Positions 23,280 to 37,687 of a stretch of DNA of 64,000 nt are shown one piece after another. Made by a program: the position numbers and the translations under genes. The DNA lies in assembly GCA_012295275.1 (NCBI GenBank), contig CM022674.1:16021916-16085915 (forward strand), read 5' to 3'. The notes beneath the pieces were generated by a model. It saw only the letters and a list, made by a program, of their open reading frames with translations. It was not told the origin of the DNA and did not search any database. This DNA comes from Chrysomallon squamiferum (Eukaryota; Mollusca; Gastropoda; Neomphalida; Peltospiridae). Every line of letters begins with the position of its first letter. The stretch's first letter is position 1.

Positions 23280-25080
23280 TTTCTCAATCTACACATCATA
23301 CTGTGACATATGAAATATGAGGTGTTAATGTTCAGAAAATAATTTTTGGTTCACCCAGTACATCAGTGTGTGTCTCTTAGGCTGATGTTTTCACTTCTAT
23401 TTTGACAGCATAAAGAAAAAATCCTGACAGATTGAGTAAATGCTTATATCTCTTAATGTTTATTAAGTTTAGGTTAATGTAGCAAAACTATGTAAATAAA
23501 AATATTCCTCATCTTAGGATGTTTCATAATGTTAGCTAAAAATATTAAATTAAAAACAGAATACAAAATAATTGGAAATGTTTATTTCAACAAAAAAACA
23601 AGTTAATATTGGAACTACTTTTTCATAAAAAAACCCATAATTTTAGAAAAATGTCATAAAATTCCTTACATAAAAATTTAGAAGAGCATGATATAAAATA
23701 TTGAACTTTTAAATTAAAAATGTTTTAAAACCTTTGATAAGGTTTTAAAGATGAGAGCCAAGAGTGCTGTAAAATATAAAAATACCAAGATTTCTGTCTA
23801 TCCAACAAAAGTATAATAATAAAATATACAAAATGAAATAAAAAATAACCAGGATATTTGTTTACAAAAAAGTTAAAAGCTCAATAAATAACTTGTAATC
23901 TGAAAATTATTTATTCAGAAAATTTATGATTTCTGATTTTATCTTCTAAAACACACAAAATTATATACTTCCATTTTATGTTTTGTTACAATACCTTTAT
24001 TGGGTAAATCTTTACTAGAAGTCTTGGTGTTCTTTGTTATTTTATATTTGGTATAGATAATTCAGTAGATTTTTTTTTTTTTTAAATAAAATAAGAAATA
24101 CAAAAAATAAAACAAAAATGAAATTATCTCCCCTGGACCAAACAACTTTATATAAAATGTGTACTTTTTTTTTACAAAGCAGTAATCAAGGATTTCTAAC
24201 AAATTATTTTTAAAAATAAAAGTCTTTTTTTCACAGGCCTGACTGAACTTGGTGCTGTATTGGGTCGAAACATTATGTATATTGGTCTATATGTAACTAC
24301 ATCTTGTATGAAAAACATTGTGACTTTCAATATGAAATCACAGTTTCACAGTTTTATAAATTATTCACTAAGTGTAGTCCATGACTCACACAAGTAATGT
24401 TTTTAAACTTTTGTTTGGTGTGGATTTTCTAGAAGTTCTCAGTATTCTTCAAGCATTCGGCTTCTTTTTATTTTTTTTGTTGAGATGTTTCATCTTCTAC
24501 AATTTCTTCTGCTTGCTGAGTTCAGTTTGATCAGAAAACTTGAAAAACTTGGAAAAAACTCAAGAAGCCATTTAGAATTAACAGATGATTATCATTAACA
24601 CTTCTCATTATAAACAAAACTGATAATTTAAAAGAAAAATAAATGTGTTTTTTATTAAAACTAAAATAATATTCAGAATTGTATAAACAGTATTAATTTG
24701 TCCTGATTATAAAAGTTTACCTCAGAATGTGTATTATATAATTTGACATGTAAAATGAAGACTAGATAAAATTCAAATCTGATGTTTTGTGACTTAATAG
24801 TAGAGTTGAGATGAGAAGTAACAGATTGTAGTATCAATCTTGATTTGTGCAGTGTGTTATTCATGTTTAAAAAATGTACACTCAACACTGAACATAAAAG
24901 TAATTGACTTAATTAACAGTGAAAATGTAGAGTGTTTTTCTCTTACACTGTCATTATCAAAAATAATTAATAACTGTCATCTGAAACAGACCATTTAAAA
25001 TTATTAATCACACTTCATGATTACCGAAAGGCTGAGGAAAAAGTTTATTAAAAATTGTGAGAGATACTTTTACATTTATT
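23280..25080. other. Non-coding AT-rich stretch of the right arm
   Basis: This is the mirror of 13011-14780. Frequent small indels in homopolymers distinguish it from the left arm. A 71-residue minus-strand open frame at 24673-24888 mirrors the one at 13224 and has no recognisable features. Confidence 0.65.
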
Positions 25081-25668
25081 TACCAGTCAAGCAGACAGTT
25101 AAACTAATATGATGTGAAGAATCTGCTGTAAACAGATTTCTGTACTCTGTGTGCAACACCAGCTTGTGTCAAAACATCAGACATGACATTCATACATTTA
25201 AAACAAAAATGTCAGTAATAGTATTACAAATGTGATGTACATACAGTTTACTTACAAATCACTCAGCCTGTTAAAACAGCACTGATGTAAAACATCTGAT
25301 TGTCTAACTGTCCTGTGATTTCTTTGCTGTAAGAATCTGCTGTAAATAGATTTCTGTACTCTGTGGTGATTCTGACATAACATCCAGCTTGTTTCTAGAA
25401 ATAAAACATTAACTGTACATTTTTGTAGAACAACTATAACAATTGTATGTCTTCATTTGAATTTGGAGTGATGTTTTCAACTAATATATATATATGTAGA
25501 ATGAAATAAAATTTAACTAAAATAAAATAAAGTCAAACTGTATTTATTAAAATATTTCTTATTGTTCCTGTACTTTTTATTATCTGGGAATGTGTCTGTT
25601 TAAAACAAATTTGAACAAATCAAGTGAGAACCTTTAAGTATGAATCTAATAATTTTAAAAATAAAATA

Positions 25669-25700
<32 letters not shown>

Positions 25701-26915
25701 TTTTTTTACCTTTTTAAATTGATAACAATTACAATCTAAAATCTTTATCTTATTCTTAATTTTAAATTTAAACTTTCTAAAATACATGTTCAATTGACTA
25801 TTTCCTCTTACAGCTATGTTATCACAATTGGTAAATCAATGACAAAGTCTGTATTTACAAATAAACAATAAAATTATATCTAATAATATTAATATTAAAA
25901 CATTCTCAGGTGAAATTAAGTAATTTATTATTTTAGAGTTTATAAAATCTGGTAGTAAACTGAATTACCTGTCCATTGTACCCAGCATCTGTTTACAAAC
26001 ATGTTGAGTACATCCGAGTGTCTGAGTCTGTACAAATTTCTCTTAACAGTCAGGACTGGAGAAGTGTGTGTTCTTCACTGAACTGTGCACTACACACATG
26101 GTCAAGTGGTCATCCTTGGCCAGAAGGAACCTGGCCTTTTCTCTGAACAGAAAGAGCTTGTTTATCCTGTAAAGTCATAAATTACATTTATCATTGATAA
26201 ACAATGAAATGAGTTAACTAAAAAATAGCAACATTTATTACTTATAACTCTAATAAATACAATTATAGTTAATTAAAAAAAAAATAAAAAATAAAAAAAT
26301 TATAAAATTTATCATTGGTAATCTCTGGAAACAAAAACAAATTACTATTTAAGTATCACCTAAAATATTAGAATAACAAATTATTTAGTCAGAATAAATT
26401 GATTTTGCTGAGATTTTTCTGTATTTTATTATTGTTCATAATAACCAACAAAAAGGAAAATGAATATTTCAAGGTTTTTTTCAGTTTAGTGACAAAACTT
26501 TCATTGTGTCAAACATTTTTCTTAAAAAAGAGTATTTCCCATAAATATAAAATTTGTTTTTTTAAAAATCTTTAGGATGGAGGAAAAATAATTTATTTTA
26601 TTCATGAATAATTTTACTTCTTTCTGTTTTTAAAAACAATAAATTCATTTCCTTGTATGTATTTTTTTTCATCTTCAATACAAAAGATGTTTTATGTAAA
26701 ATTTGTTTAATAATAATTTTGGATGTTTAATGTTATAATAGCTTAATCATATTTGTAATACCAATACAAAAAAATGAATTTCAAATCTCAGGTCTGTATA
26801 AATCACTTTGCACAGACAACACAGACACAACTGTGATAATTCCAGAACTACAGTCCAAGTGAAATGACACGACAAACATCTTGGGCAATATGGACTCCAG
26901 TGGAAATTCAACCAT
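25080..26915 (-). pseudogene. DHX8 (PRP22) helicase C-terminal exon remnants, right copy
   Basis: Exon A 26915-26787 ([14 protein letters not shown] ... YRPE), exon B 26166-25969 (DKQALS ... KQMLGTMDR), exon C 25394-25256 and a weaker exon D near 25195-25080 (HKLVLHTEYR) mirror the left set. Exons A and B have the same lengths as in the left arm (129 and 198 bases), while exon C is 13 bases shorter. The donor after exon A reads at where the left arm has gt. The same stop and frameshift pattern in exon B occurs in both arms, so decay began before the inverted duplication. No helicase core is present. Confidence 0.8.
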
Positions 26916-26929
26916 CTGTAAATACAAAA

Positions 26930-27933
26930 TAAATATATAACAAATATACATGATTAATAGTTGTAAAATATTTTACAACAACAACAAGAACAATAACAAC
27001 TGTATTTTACTTCAAAATATCAGCATGATAAATATATATAAAACAATGTTTTTCACACAACAAAATTTTAAATACATTTTTAAATATACCTATCCACTTC
27101 ATAACAGCTAGTATATTAAAAATGTGTATATTTAAATATTACTTTGCGAAATATATATATAGGCCTATACTGTATAATATACACTACAGTTATACTGTAT
27201 ACTCTGTAATACACTTAAACACTAATACAGGGCAGCGGGCTTGAAATGGCCAAAGATCCGTTTGGGCGACTTGACCTGTTTATCTATAAGTTATAATTCA
27301 AGAGCCACTATTAATTACTTTATCTCAAATATTTATTTCACATAAAAGGTTTGCTCGTAGTTCGATAAATTGGACGTACTGGCTTATCTTATTTTGCCAA
27401 TATTTTTTTATAAACACTAACTGTGAACGCCGGATATGCATGTAGTTAACTGTAGTCTTGATAAACAAAACCGCGAGTCTCGCTGATTCAGTATCGTTAA
27501 AACTGGTCGTGACCATTCGGATCATTCCGAACCTTCCCGAATGCCGTCTTAGCTTCTGTCGTCTGCGACAGTAGACAGGAAACCACACCATAATCTCAAG
27601 CCACGAGTAATTTCAACAAATTTTGTAATCAAGAGATAAACACATCAATAACTTGTTAAATACTAAAAACCAGCAGGTTCACGAGTGAACTGTTTTTACT
27701 TTAAATAATTATAAAGTTAAATTTTGTTATTTTAAATATAGTAAATAAATAAGCAATAACAGGGCTGTTTCAATAGTTATTAGATTGAAAAGAAAAGTGG
27801 TTTGTTGTATTTACTTTCTATTATATATGTTTTTCATAAATATTTGCTTTCTTTCTTTTCATTTCTTTTTATTTATTTATTTATTTATTTATTTTTATTT
27901 TTTTTTGTTTTTATTATTATTATTATTATTATT

Positions 27934-27964
<31 letters not shown>

Positions 27965-29200
27965 CAAATTTGTAATACTGTTTAACTGTTATTCCTGGAT
28001 AATATATCTCAGTTCAGAAATATATTGTTTCTGGAGTTTATTAATTTCAAAATAAATGTTAATAAAATTTTATTTTGAAAATGAATGATAGTTTTGATCT
28101 ACTGGATGAAGTATTGGATCCTTAGATAAAGTTTATTTCATGTTACGATATTATTTTTAGATAAATCTTTTGCTTTTTGTCAGTTCTCAAGTATTACTCT
28201 ACAAATCAATGACTGTACATTTTGCAGTCAACTGAAATGTGTTCTAACTGTAAAAGCTGCAGTGGACTGAATTCTGATATTTTCTTTCTTATGATTGAGA
28301 TTTTTTAATGGATCTTTGAAAAATTCATTTTATCTCATTGACGATCACAAAGTCAACAATCATACAAATTAAATAGTCTACTATAGTCTTATATAATCAC
28401 AAAACACACTATTCTACATTCATAAACAGACATTTACAAAATTCATTTATGATATTTACTGACCTTTGTATTCTTTTCTTAACACTGTATCCTAATAATT
28501 AAAATATTTAGGATTACAACTAAAGTAATACTCTAAAAATAATAATAATAATAAAAAAAAAGTACCTGAAATGAAAAAAAAAAAAAACCACCATTAATAT
28601 TACAGGTTTACATAAATACCTTAAACTGATTAATAAAGTTTAACAAAGTAGGTAACCAAATACATTGAACTCTTCACATGAGAGACAACACATTTCCTGA
28701 GAATTCACTTCATTTGTTATCACAGTCAGTATATGTCATCCAGTCACAGATACATATTTAATGTGTAGTGCACAGAATATGAGAGGAAAAAAACAAATCA
28801 CACCAAAAAACACTGGCCCCTACATGACACTCATATAATAGCATATAAAACATAATGTTACATATAAATAATACAGCGATATAAATTAACAGTCTTTACT
28901 AAAACTGATGGTTTTGCAAGTATATAAACATCCATTCCACCCTCGAAAACAAGCACGTTCTACAACCCTCAGCCCGACACACACTTACATTCACATACAC
29001 AAACATCACTACACGTATCACACAACACTAATTAACTGAATATGTTTGTTACATGTTATATCTCATCATGGAAATAAAACATTTACCAGAGCCTCGGAAA
29101 GACGGCCCTAAGAAATGAAATTTTTGTTTGCGCTTTTTAGCCACATTCTTGTTCAACGTTTGACGCTTCTTTTAACGTTGTTTACTGCAAGAAGGACAAC
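26930..29200. other. Non-coding stretch of the right arm, highly conserved with the left
   Basis: This mirrors 9000-11160. The part at 28140-28330 differs from 9781-9970 at only one base by eye, and 28630-28750 differs from 9361-9480 at one base. An 88-residue minus-strand open frame at 27325-27591 lies in a GC-richer segment, but the left arm has different amino acids and a shorter frame there and I recognise no domain. Confidence 0.7.
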
Positions 29201-29214
29201 AACAAATGTTATGA

Positions 29215-29215
<1 letters not shown>

Positions 29216-29273
<58 letters not shown>
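29216..29273. repeat. AAT trinucleotide run
   Basis: About 58 bases of pure TAA/AAT repeat lie in the right arm; the left arm has an interrupted T-rich tract nearby instead. Confidence 0.9.
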
Positions 29274-29274
<1 letters not shown>

Positions 29275-30049
29275 TTTAAAATAACTGAAGAAAAAATGAA
29301 AAACAGATAGGGGAGCAAGAAAGAAACAAAATGATAAATAAAAATAAAAATAAATAAAATGAAGGTTTCTATCCGGATACAGCCTTGTATTTGCTTGCAC
29401 AAGGAAATAAAAGGTTTTATTTATTTATTTTATTTTATTTTGTTTCGATTTTGTTTCAGGTAAATTCTTACTTTGAAAATATTATGAACCAAGCCTCCCA
29501 AACTTTAAATGGCGCGAAAAAGGGAAATTTAAATGTAAAAAAAAATTACCACGTGTGTTTCGTCTGATCGCTGATTGGTTAATGCTGAAGTAATATAACT
29601 GACATCTGCAATTCTTGCGGAAAAAATAACTGAGCTGGCGGGAAAAAAATGTCTCTCCTGTTGATTTTCTTCATTTTACGAAAAGAAAAACAAAAATTGT
29701 AATTCCACGGTATAGAAAAAAAAAAAGTAAATACTAATTAAAACAAACAAATAGAAAAAAGAAACGCTATTAGATGAATCTATTGCTGATTATTAATAAC
29801 GAAATATACAAAAGCAAAACGAAACAATGAAAATAACGATTGACACAATAATGATAAATAGAATAAAAGAAAAATAGAAAAAGTAATACCACGATCAAAA
29901 TAACAATATAATAACAACATCAACAACAGCATAAATACTACTACTACTACTACACACACACACACATCTACACTTTCTTTCACATACAAATACGTCTCCT
30001 GTTTCACCATTGAACGCAAACCCATAATCTCTCACATGCACACATACAA

Positions 30050-30122
30050 ACATGTCCCGGTGACCGAACGGTAACATCCTCCGCCTTCGGAGGGCGGGCG
30101 AATGGGTGCCATACGTTCTAGT
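30050..30122. other. Perfectly conserved GC-rich hairpin segment, right copy
   Basis: This is the reverse complement of 8575-8648 without a mismatch, including the CCTCCG/CGGAGG stem. Flanking bases differ by about 5-8 percent. The possible role is unknown. Confidence 0.45.
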
Positions 30123-30388
30123 GAATACACACATACACCTATAAGCATAGACCTATAAACACACATACAAACAGATGTGTGTCACACACTTGCTCAGTTA
30201 CACACTCACTCATGCTTTAAGGTTCGCATACATTTCAAATAAAGGTTAATAGTATATACATTGTGTAACTTTAAGAAAGGGAGATAAGTAAGGAACCAAC
30301 TAAGAAAAAAAATACGAGTAATTATATTTTGCACCGATTTTGTTTTGTTTTAACAGTAACACGCTCGCACACGCTCGCACTCAATGAA

Positions 30389-30508
30389 ACACCTACACTC
30401 AAAAACACACACCGACACACACACACACCTACACACAAAAACACACACCGACACACAAAAACACACACCTACACACAAAAACACACACCGACACACAAAA
30501 ACACACAC

Positions 30509-30545
<37 letters not shown>

Positions 30546-30827
30546 GACACACAAAAACACAAACAGAAACTGACACGTACAAAGACACACCAAGACACAC
30601 AAATACACAGTGACATACGCAAAAGCGTGCGCCTTTCCTCTTCTTATAATTTATTTCTTGATCAGAAGCGTTTCTGTAAAAAACATGCTTGTCCAAGAAT
30701 GTTAAATCTGATAATATATTAACAAAAGTGATAGGTTTACTTACACATTACCCTCAGTCACTGCATTATAATTCTGTAACGTGTAAAATAGATTAAAAGT
30801 AAATTTATTTTAATAAAAATGACAGCA

Positions 30828-30875
<48 letters not shown>

Positions 30876-31186
30876 TAATAAATTTCAGAATACTATTAAT
30901 TCAATAACATTATGATCTTAAGGTTCACCAACATGTATGTAACTATCAGTTTATCAAAATACTTAATGTGCTACTGCTAGAAACACTCTCACTACAAGTT
31001 TATCAACATACTTAGTTTGAACTACTAGACACATTGACAATTACAAGTGTATCAACTTACTTGTGGGTGTGTTTGTATGTATGCTTTTATGTATGTACGT
31101 ATGTACTACGTATGTATGTATTTATGCTTTAGAAAGAGTTATGAGTGATTAGATGTGTGTATATCCATATCTCTCTTCTCTCTCTC

Positions 31187-31223
<37 letters not shown>

Positions 31224-31240
31224 CACAAACAGATACACAT
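30389..31240. repeat. CA-rich minisatellite and microsatellite cluster
   Basis: CA runs interrupted by CACCGACACACAAAAACAC-type units (30400-30600), an AAT run (30831-30871) and CA runs near 31190-31222. The His-Thr-rich open frames here are artefacts of the repeat. Confidence 0.85.
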
Positions 31241-31455
31241 ATATATACATACTCGATCACATACAAACATACATACATAGATACAGAGATAAGTAGACAG
31301 ATATTGATATATATGTGTGTATGTGTGTATATGTGTATGTATAAGTGTGTGTGTTTATGAAAGACATTTAGACATGTGTGTGATCGTATATATATATGTT
31401 TCAGAAAGTTTAAATACATGTATTTGTGTGCTAGACAGACAATGTGTATTGATCT

Positions 31456-31655
<200 letters not shown>

Positions 31656-31726
31656 AGTGGACCCTGATTCATTTGGGACCAGTCATAGGTGCCGTTTTAG
31701 ACACAGTGCCTGCTTACACAAATTAA

Positions 31727-33111
31727 AATGACACGAAATATATTTTATTTCTAGTGTTATTGTTAAGCATCTATCAAGTGTCATCTGAGAAACAGTCTGT
31801 CATTGACGACTGCGTTTTTTTCTTCTACTTTATTTATTTATTTATTTGTTTATTTTTTCTTGTTTCTCTCCAAAACAAACTTCTCTGTCATGGCCTCCAT
31901 GTTTAACATCGATTGCAAAATCTGCTGCCGGTAGAAGCAACGAAATATTTTATTTGTTTTATAATTTTAAGAACATCAGTGTAAGAAATGTCGGTCACTG
32001 GGTCACTGTGTGTCTCGTCAATTTATTCAGATCTTTGAATTTGTCGGTTGTTACTCTTTGCCGACATATTAGTTTAGTACAACTGTTGGTAATGGTCACT
32101 AAGTTTTATAATGTCAGATATTTCCTGTCTTCATATTTCAGATTGCATTGCTAGGGTCTTAGTATAAACCCGCGGAAAAGTCTAGTCGCCTTCTTTTTAT
32201 TTATTTATTTATCTATTTATTATTTGAAACAGATCACATGAAAGTTGAATATCGATACATCTTGCCTCCATTTTGTCCAACGGTCTCCTGAACACATTCT
32301 GCGATCAGTCAGCGGACTTCAGTTTTTTAGATCGCTATGCGGTGAATTCAATAAAACAAAGCAAAATATGCGTCATACGTATTTACTTAGACCTCTGCTG
32401 TTGACTCTTAATCTAAATGAGTGAATTCACTTAGGTATTATCACATTAATAATAATCTTGTTCATTTAGCTGCGTGAAGGGCATAGGTTTTCAACCTCGG
32501 GGTCGCCAGACTTTTTTTCTGGGGATTGTGAGATCGTTCTTCAGGTAGGGTATGTGTTAACTTTGTACAACTTGACTTGGAAGGAGAAATAAACAAAAAC
32601 GTGTGGATAGGTTTGGGACCCGTCATAGTGAATATAGATTCCTTTTGTACTGTCTTTGCTTGATGAAAATATGGTAACCCTACATATTATTGAATCAAAA
32701 ATTTTAAAGGGGATTTTCGTTCATATTGAATTGCTGATAAGTCGTCGCGGTATGAAAAAGGTTGAAAACCAGTGGTATAGGGTTACCTCCCATTAGTCAT
32801 AGGCTTATTTGTCATACAGCTCATAACAACACAGGTCAAGTTTTGATGCACACTTAATCAGCTTCCCACCGGAGTTGTGATTACAACAGTTAGCAGTGAG
32901 ACACAGCCAAGACTAGTTGATCATTCTCCACACAGGGGTGCCCAGCTTACTTACTGCTTGACTGCTTTCCAAATTGTATGACTACTGACCATATGACTGT
33001 TGGGAGGATACCGCGTATAGTGATTACAAGAAGCTTGGCATCTTGTTTATTAAGATTTCACTATGTGCGATCATTTCATCTTGTGCACGCGGTAGTCTAA
33101 TTACGTGTTAA
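31727..33111. mobile_element. 1.4 kb insertion flanked by TTAA, right arm only
   Basis: The left arm reads continuously through cacaaattaattgttgt near 7158-7174. In the right arm the same sequence is split at TTAA, with copies at 31723-31726 and 33108-33111. A 4-base TTAA duplication is the signature of piggyBac-type insertion. The inserted ends begin AATGACACG and end ATTACGTG, sharing only a short CACG/CGTG inverted motif. No transposase is visible, so this would be a non-autonomous element. It contains a nested hAT-like element at 32482-32774. Confidence 0.65.
32482..32774. mobile_element. hAT-like non-autonomous transposon
   Basis: The element starts CATAGGTTTTCAACCTCGGG and ends with GGTTGAAAACCAGTG, giving terminal inverted repeats that share GGTTTTCAACC. 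This matches the CAGTGGTTCTCAACC-type termini of hAT elements. Flanking 8-base sequences GTGAAGGG (32474-32481) and GTATAGGG (32775-32782) agree at 6 of 8 positions, as expected of an aged hAT target duplication. It is 293 bases long with no coding capacity. Confidence 0.7.
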
Positions 33112-33239
33112 TTGTTGTTAATTTTTTTATGACATGACCTTTATGAAATGTACTTTATTCTGGAATTTACAGCAGATATCCGAAGTAGAGAGTTCCGGAT
33201 TTTTCAAAGTTTTGTTCATAATATATTAAAGTTAGCCTG

Positions 33240-33661
<422 letters not shown>

Positions 33662-34281
33662 AGACTACACACATCAAGTACAGATATTGGATCTGCTCTG
33701 GAATCCTGTCTCACAACATCTTTATGTATTACACGCTGTATGCAGAAAAGAAAAGTATTACAGAAACTAAATAATAAAACTTGATTTTTATGTCTATATC
33801 ATTTTTCTGTTTATATTCTAAACACAAATTAAATACAAAAATAAACGATGTAAGAATTCATGATACAAAAACAAATTTATTTGCATTTTGTTTATATACA
33901 TCTTATACATAAACAAAGAAACAGTAAATTCGAAACATAATCTATTTTACTTACATATTTAATATAAATCTGAATAAAAGAAAATTCATAAATAAATCAA
34001 ATAACAGTTCTTGTATTTCATGTCCAACAGTCAATATGTACATATATAATTTATCTACATTTTATTTTATACACATTTTAGACCGAAATAAAAAAAGTAC
34101 AAATGAAGCAAGAAATAGTTAATAATATTACGTTTTATATACAAACAAAAAACATTAGATATACTTAAATAATAAATTAATATATAAATGATAAAGCAAT
34201 CAGATGTTAATATATATTTTACACGGATCTGTTTGACACAAATCAGTCCATTAGAAAATTTCAAATCAAATCAAGTGTCTA

Positions 34282-34308
34282 TGACGTCATCACTGCTGTC
34301 TGACGTCA
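34282..34308. promoter_or_regulatory. Pair of CRE octamers downstream of the right BTB gene
   Basis: TGACGTCA at 34282-34289 and 34301-34308, at the same spacing as the left-arm pair. Confidence 0.45.
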
Positions 34309-34412
34309 TAAGAAAAACGTAAACAAATCAATACATAAATAAATAAACAAATAAAAATAAGGATATCAGGCCAGTGATGACTAAAAGTGACAGTGTTTGA
34401 ACGATGTTGTTT

Positions 34413-35962
34413 TTACACTAAAAATAACAAAGCAGGTATTTGTCCTTCATACACACGTGTAAGAAGTTTTCTGTGACTGTGTTTAGATTTGTGTGAGTCA
34501 GAAACTCTACAAACAAAAGAGTCTACAACAATTTCTGATTTACCTTCTGCTCCACACAATGAGTCTCCTCCTTTAACAGTAACAAACAAGCTATACTCAG
34601 TGTCTTTAGTAATCTTCACTGGACGTCTGAACACGACGTCATATACGTCAGACACGACGTGTTCATATCTCTGTGTCAGCGTAGACCCGTCAATTATTTC
34701 GTCTGTTCTTGTGTCAATGACGAAGGCGCTGACGTCGCAGTTTCGTGGTTGACTGTAACCGTACAACTGAAATCCGCGAAGTAAAGCGTTTTTGTTGACA
34801 GAGAAAGTAATGGATTCATCGTCTTCACCAGAACATGACCAGATCTCAGGCCATGTTTCACCAAACCTGTTTATTGTAATGTGTGTTTTCATCATTGCAG
34901 TTCTCTTGTTTGAGTTAAAAGGAGAAACATCTTTATCACTCTTCACCAAGTTTTTCAAAATCTTGAATCCTTCTGTATCACTGAGTATGTTAGTGGGTGT
35001 CACGTGTTCTACAAAATACGTCTGATCGAGTAATGGATAACGCACGTGCTTCACGGCCTCTCCAAGTTCCTCGCGCATGTTCTGTCCATTCGTCTGTTTT
35101 CCTTGCTTCGTACATGCGCTGTCAGCCCACTTCACAGCGGCTTCAAAAACATTTTTCTCGTCTGCTGTCAGTTCGTCTGATCGTACGATCTCAACCAGAC
35201 ATTCGTGACAAAGATCGGTGACTTCATCCGACTTCAGAACTTCGTCGCCATTTTCCAAAATGAAGTCCAGAGTATTTTTTCTTAGATCGTGTTCATCAAA
35301 TAGGTGAGCTTGTTCCAGCACGACGCACGCATTCTGTGACGACAACGACGACTCCAAATAGCGCACGCACTGATCTTCCAGTGTCGTGACGATGTACTTC
35401 CTCGATAGATACAGCAGACCGATGACGTTGTGGCCTGTTAGGACGACGTCATCCGTATAAAGATATCTGTGTAAAAGAATGTATAGTAAGACTTCAAAAC
35501 GAGAAATAATTATTGGAGATTAATTAATTAGAAAATAATTAGATTACTAACAAAAACTGTATTGTTATCAACGTTCGTGTCGGTATGTATGTTTCGTTAC
35601 TCACTATGTTCGTACCTGTGTCGCTGTGTGTGTCTGTGTGTTTCTGTGTGCGTGTGCGTGTGTGTGTGCGTGTGCATATGCGTGTGTGTGTGTTTGTTAA
35701 CATACTTTAAAAACTCTGTAAAAGTATCTGCCTGCACATCAGGCAACAGGATGCTGTTTTGTTCGCGAAGTTCTCCCATCAGCATGCTGTGGAAGACTTC
35801 GCTTCGTATCATAAGGATGAACCGATGTGCATCCACAGTTTTTTCTTCTTCCCCAACAACAAATCTGACGTCGCTGTCTGTTCTCGTACGAAAAACGTGT
35901 TCAATACACTCCGTCAGTTTTTTCCCTGTCTGCCAACTTGAAACTTCTGCTGCGGTGGCCAT
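34413..35962 (-). CDS. BTB-BACK-PHR domain protein, right copy (BTBD3/BTBD6-like), two exons
   Basis: Exons are 35962-35706 and 35466-34413, with the same splice sites and phase as the left copy; together they encode 436 residues. The BTB and BACK domains are close to the left copy (about 7 changes in 86 and 12 in 210 residues, counted by eye). The PHR part differs at about 30 of 165 residues and carries small in-frame indels. Many changes are radical, for example Tyr to Cys, Lys to Glu and Phe to Ala. The frame is open throughout and ends in the same GQIPALLFLV. The predicted role is a CUL3 substrate adaptor, with a binding face different from the left copy's. Two CRE octamers lie downstream at 34282-34308. 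Confidence 0.9.
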
Positions 35963-35978
35963 GTTTTCACTATAAACA

Positions 35979-35981
<3 letters not shown>

Positions 35982-36030
<49 letters not shown>

Positions 36031-36118
36031 TGGAATGGAGAGAAAGAAAAAGAAATTGTTCGGACACAGAACTATAACAATTCTTAGGGCTAATAACAAT
36101 AAAAAACAACAACATTTA

Positions 36119-36199
<81 letters not shown>
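35982..36199. repeat. AAT runs upstream of the right BTB gene
   Basis: Two AAT/TAA tracts (35982-36030 and 36121-36199) flank a single copy of the block that is duplicated in the left arm. The first begins about 20 bases before the start codon, so it may lie in the 5' UTR. Confidence 0.9.
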
Positions 36200-36239
36200 C
36201 TCATACTAAATATAATTTTAACATGTTTCTGTGTACAGG

Positions 36240-37622
36240 TCAGAGTTCTGTTGCAGCGCCTCGCACTGCAGTGACCAGGTTTCTATATTTATATCTAGCT
36301 ATGACCTGTCCACGGAAATCTTTCAAAAACCAAACATTTTTATGTAAAAAAATAATCAACCAAAGATAATTTCTAACAAGACTACTTTCTGTTTGACGCC
36401 ATGTACTGTTCAATACTGCGATGAGAGATGTAAAAATAAACAAATAAATAAAAGATAATGAAAGAAAGAAAGAAAAAAAAATCAGATAAATATATACCGA
36501 ATCAATAAAAGATAAAAAGAATTACACTAGTGATTATTATGATGACGACAAGAACAATAATTATTATTGTAATTATTATTATTATACACAGACATGTCTG
36601 GTAGTAAAATAAAGGATATTTCTCTGCGGCACAAACGATTTTCGATATATAGTGATGTATACACCAATTTGCTCCTCGAAAAGACAACATAATTAACCGA
36701 CAATAACAAATCTAAAAAGAAACACTATATAAGAAATGAGAATAATAAGTAAGAAAAATAAAGGAACAAGATGTGATGTTCTATATGTCTGATTTGTTTT
36801 AAGGAAAGCAATAGTACAGCATATATTAAATGACAATAAAATACAAAATACCTTCAAATTTCAAAATGGCCGACTACTTCTGTATAATGCGTCTTGTTTG
36901 TGAGTGGTTTTCCTAGAACTGACGCCTTTCTGCTTGACAAGGTCACTGAAATAGTTTCTGTGTGTCGCCGTTTACTAAGTCGTCTGCTGATAATCACGTG
37001 ATTGAAATCAGATATCGCACAAGTCACACCACGTATGGCGGTAGATACATACACTTTGTGCAAACCTATCATACAAAAAAAAAAAAAAAAAAAAAAATTA
37101 TAATTTGTCATTACTAATTTTTTTTTGTAAACTATTTAGCTTTATTTCTCAGTCAATATATCGAGGAAAAGTTATCGTTAACAAGTGTCTGTTATGTAGG
37201 TGTCAGTTGTATTGGCGGCAAGAAACGATATACTATGATCGTGAAATATGCAATGTAATGGTGAATCAGAGTACACGGGACACTCATTTATTTGTATGTG
37301 TTATGAGTCAGAGCGATCTAAACACAGGTGTGACAAATACCACCTTTATTTTATTTAGTATAACAAAAATAGCTTTGTTCAAATACTAACACTTATACTC
37401 ATCATTGTGGTAATATTGTTTGTTTATTTATTTATTTATTTATTTGTTTGTTTCACTTTTTAATTTATACGTTGGTATTTTTATTTATTTATTTATTTAT
37501 TTTTTTTTTCTTCTTTTCTTTTCTTTTATTTGACTACAAATGATACAGTATAATATATAATACAGCTAAAACAAATTAATGTGTTAAAATACAGAAGTCT
37601 CCACAACATTAGTAAAAACCAC

Positions 37623-37687
<65 letters not shown>

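Noticed and set aside
27325-27591. An 88-residue minus-strand open frame in the right arm
   Set aside because: The mirror in the left arm has several substitutions and a shorter frame, and no domain is recognised. Possibly an old UTR or promoter.
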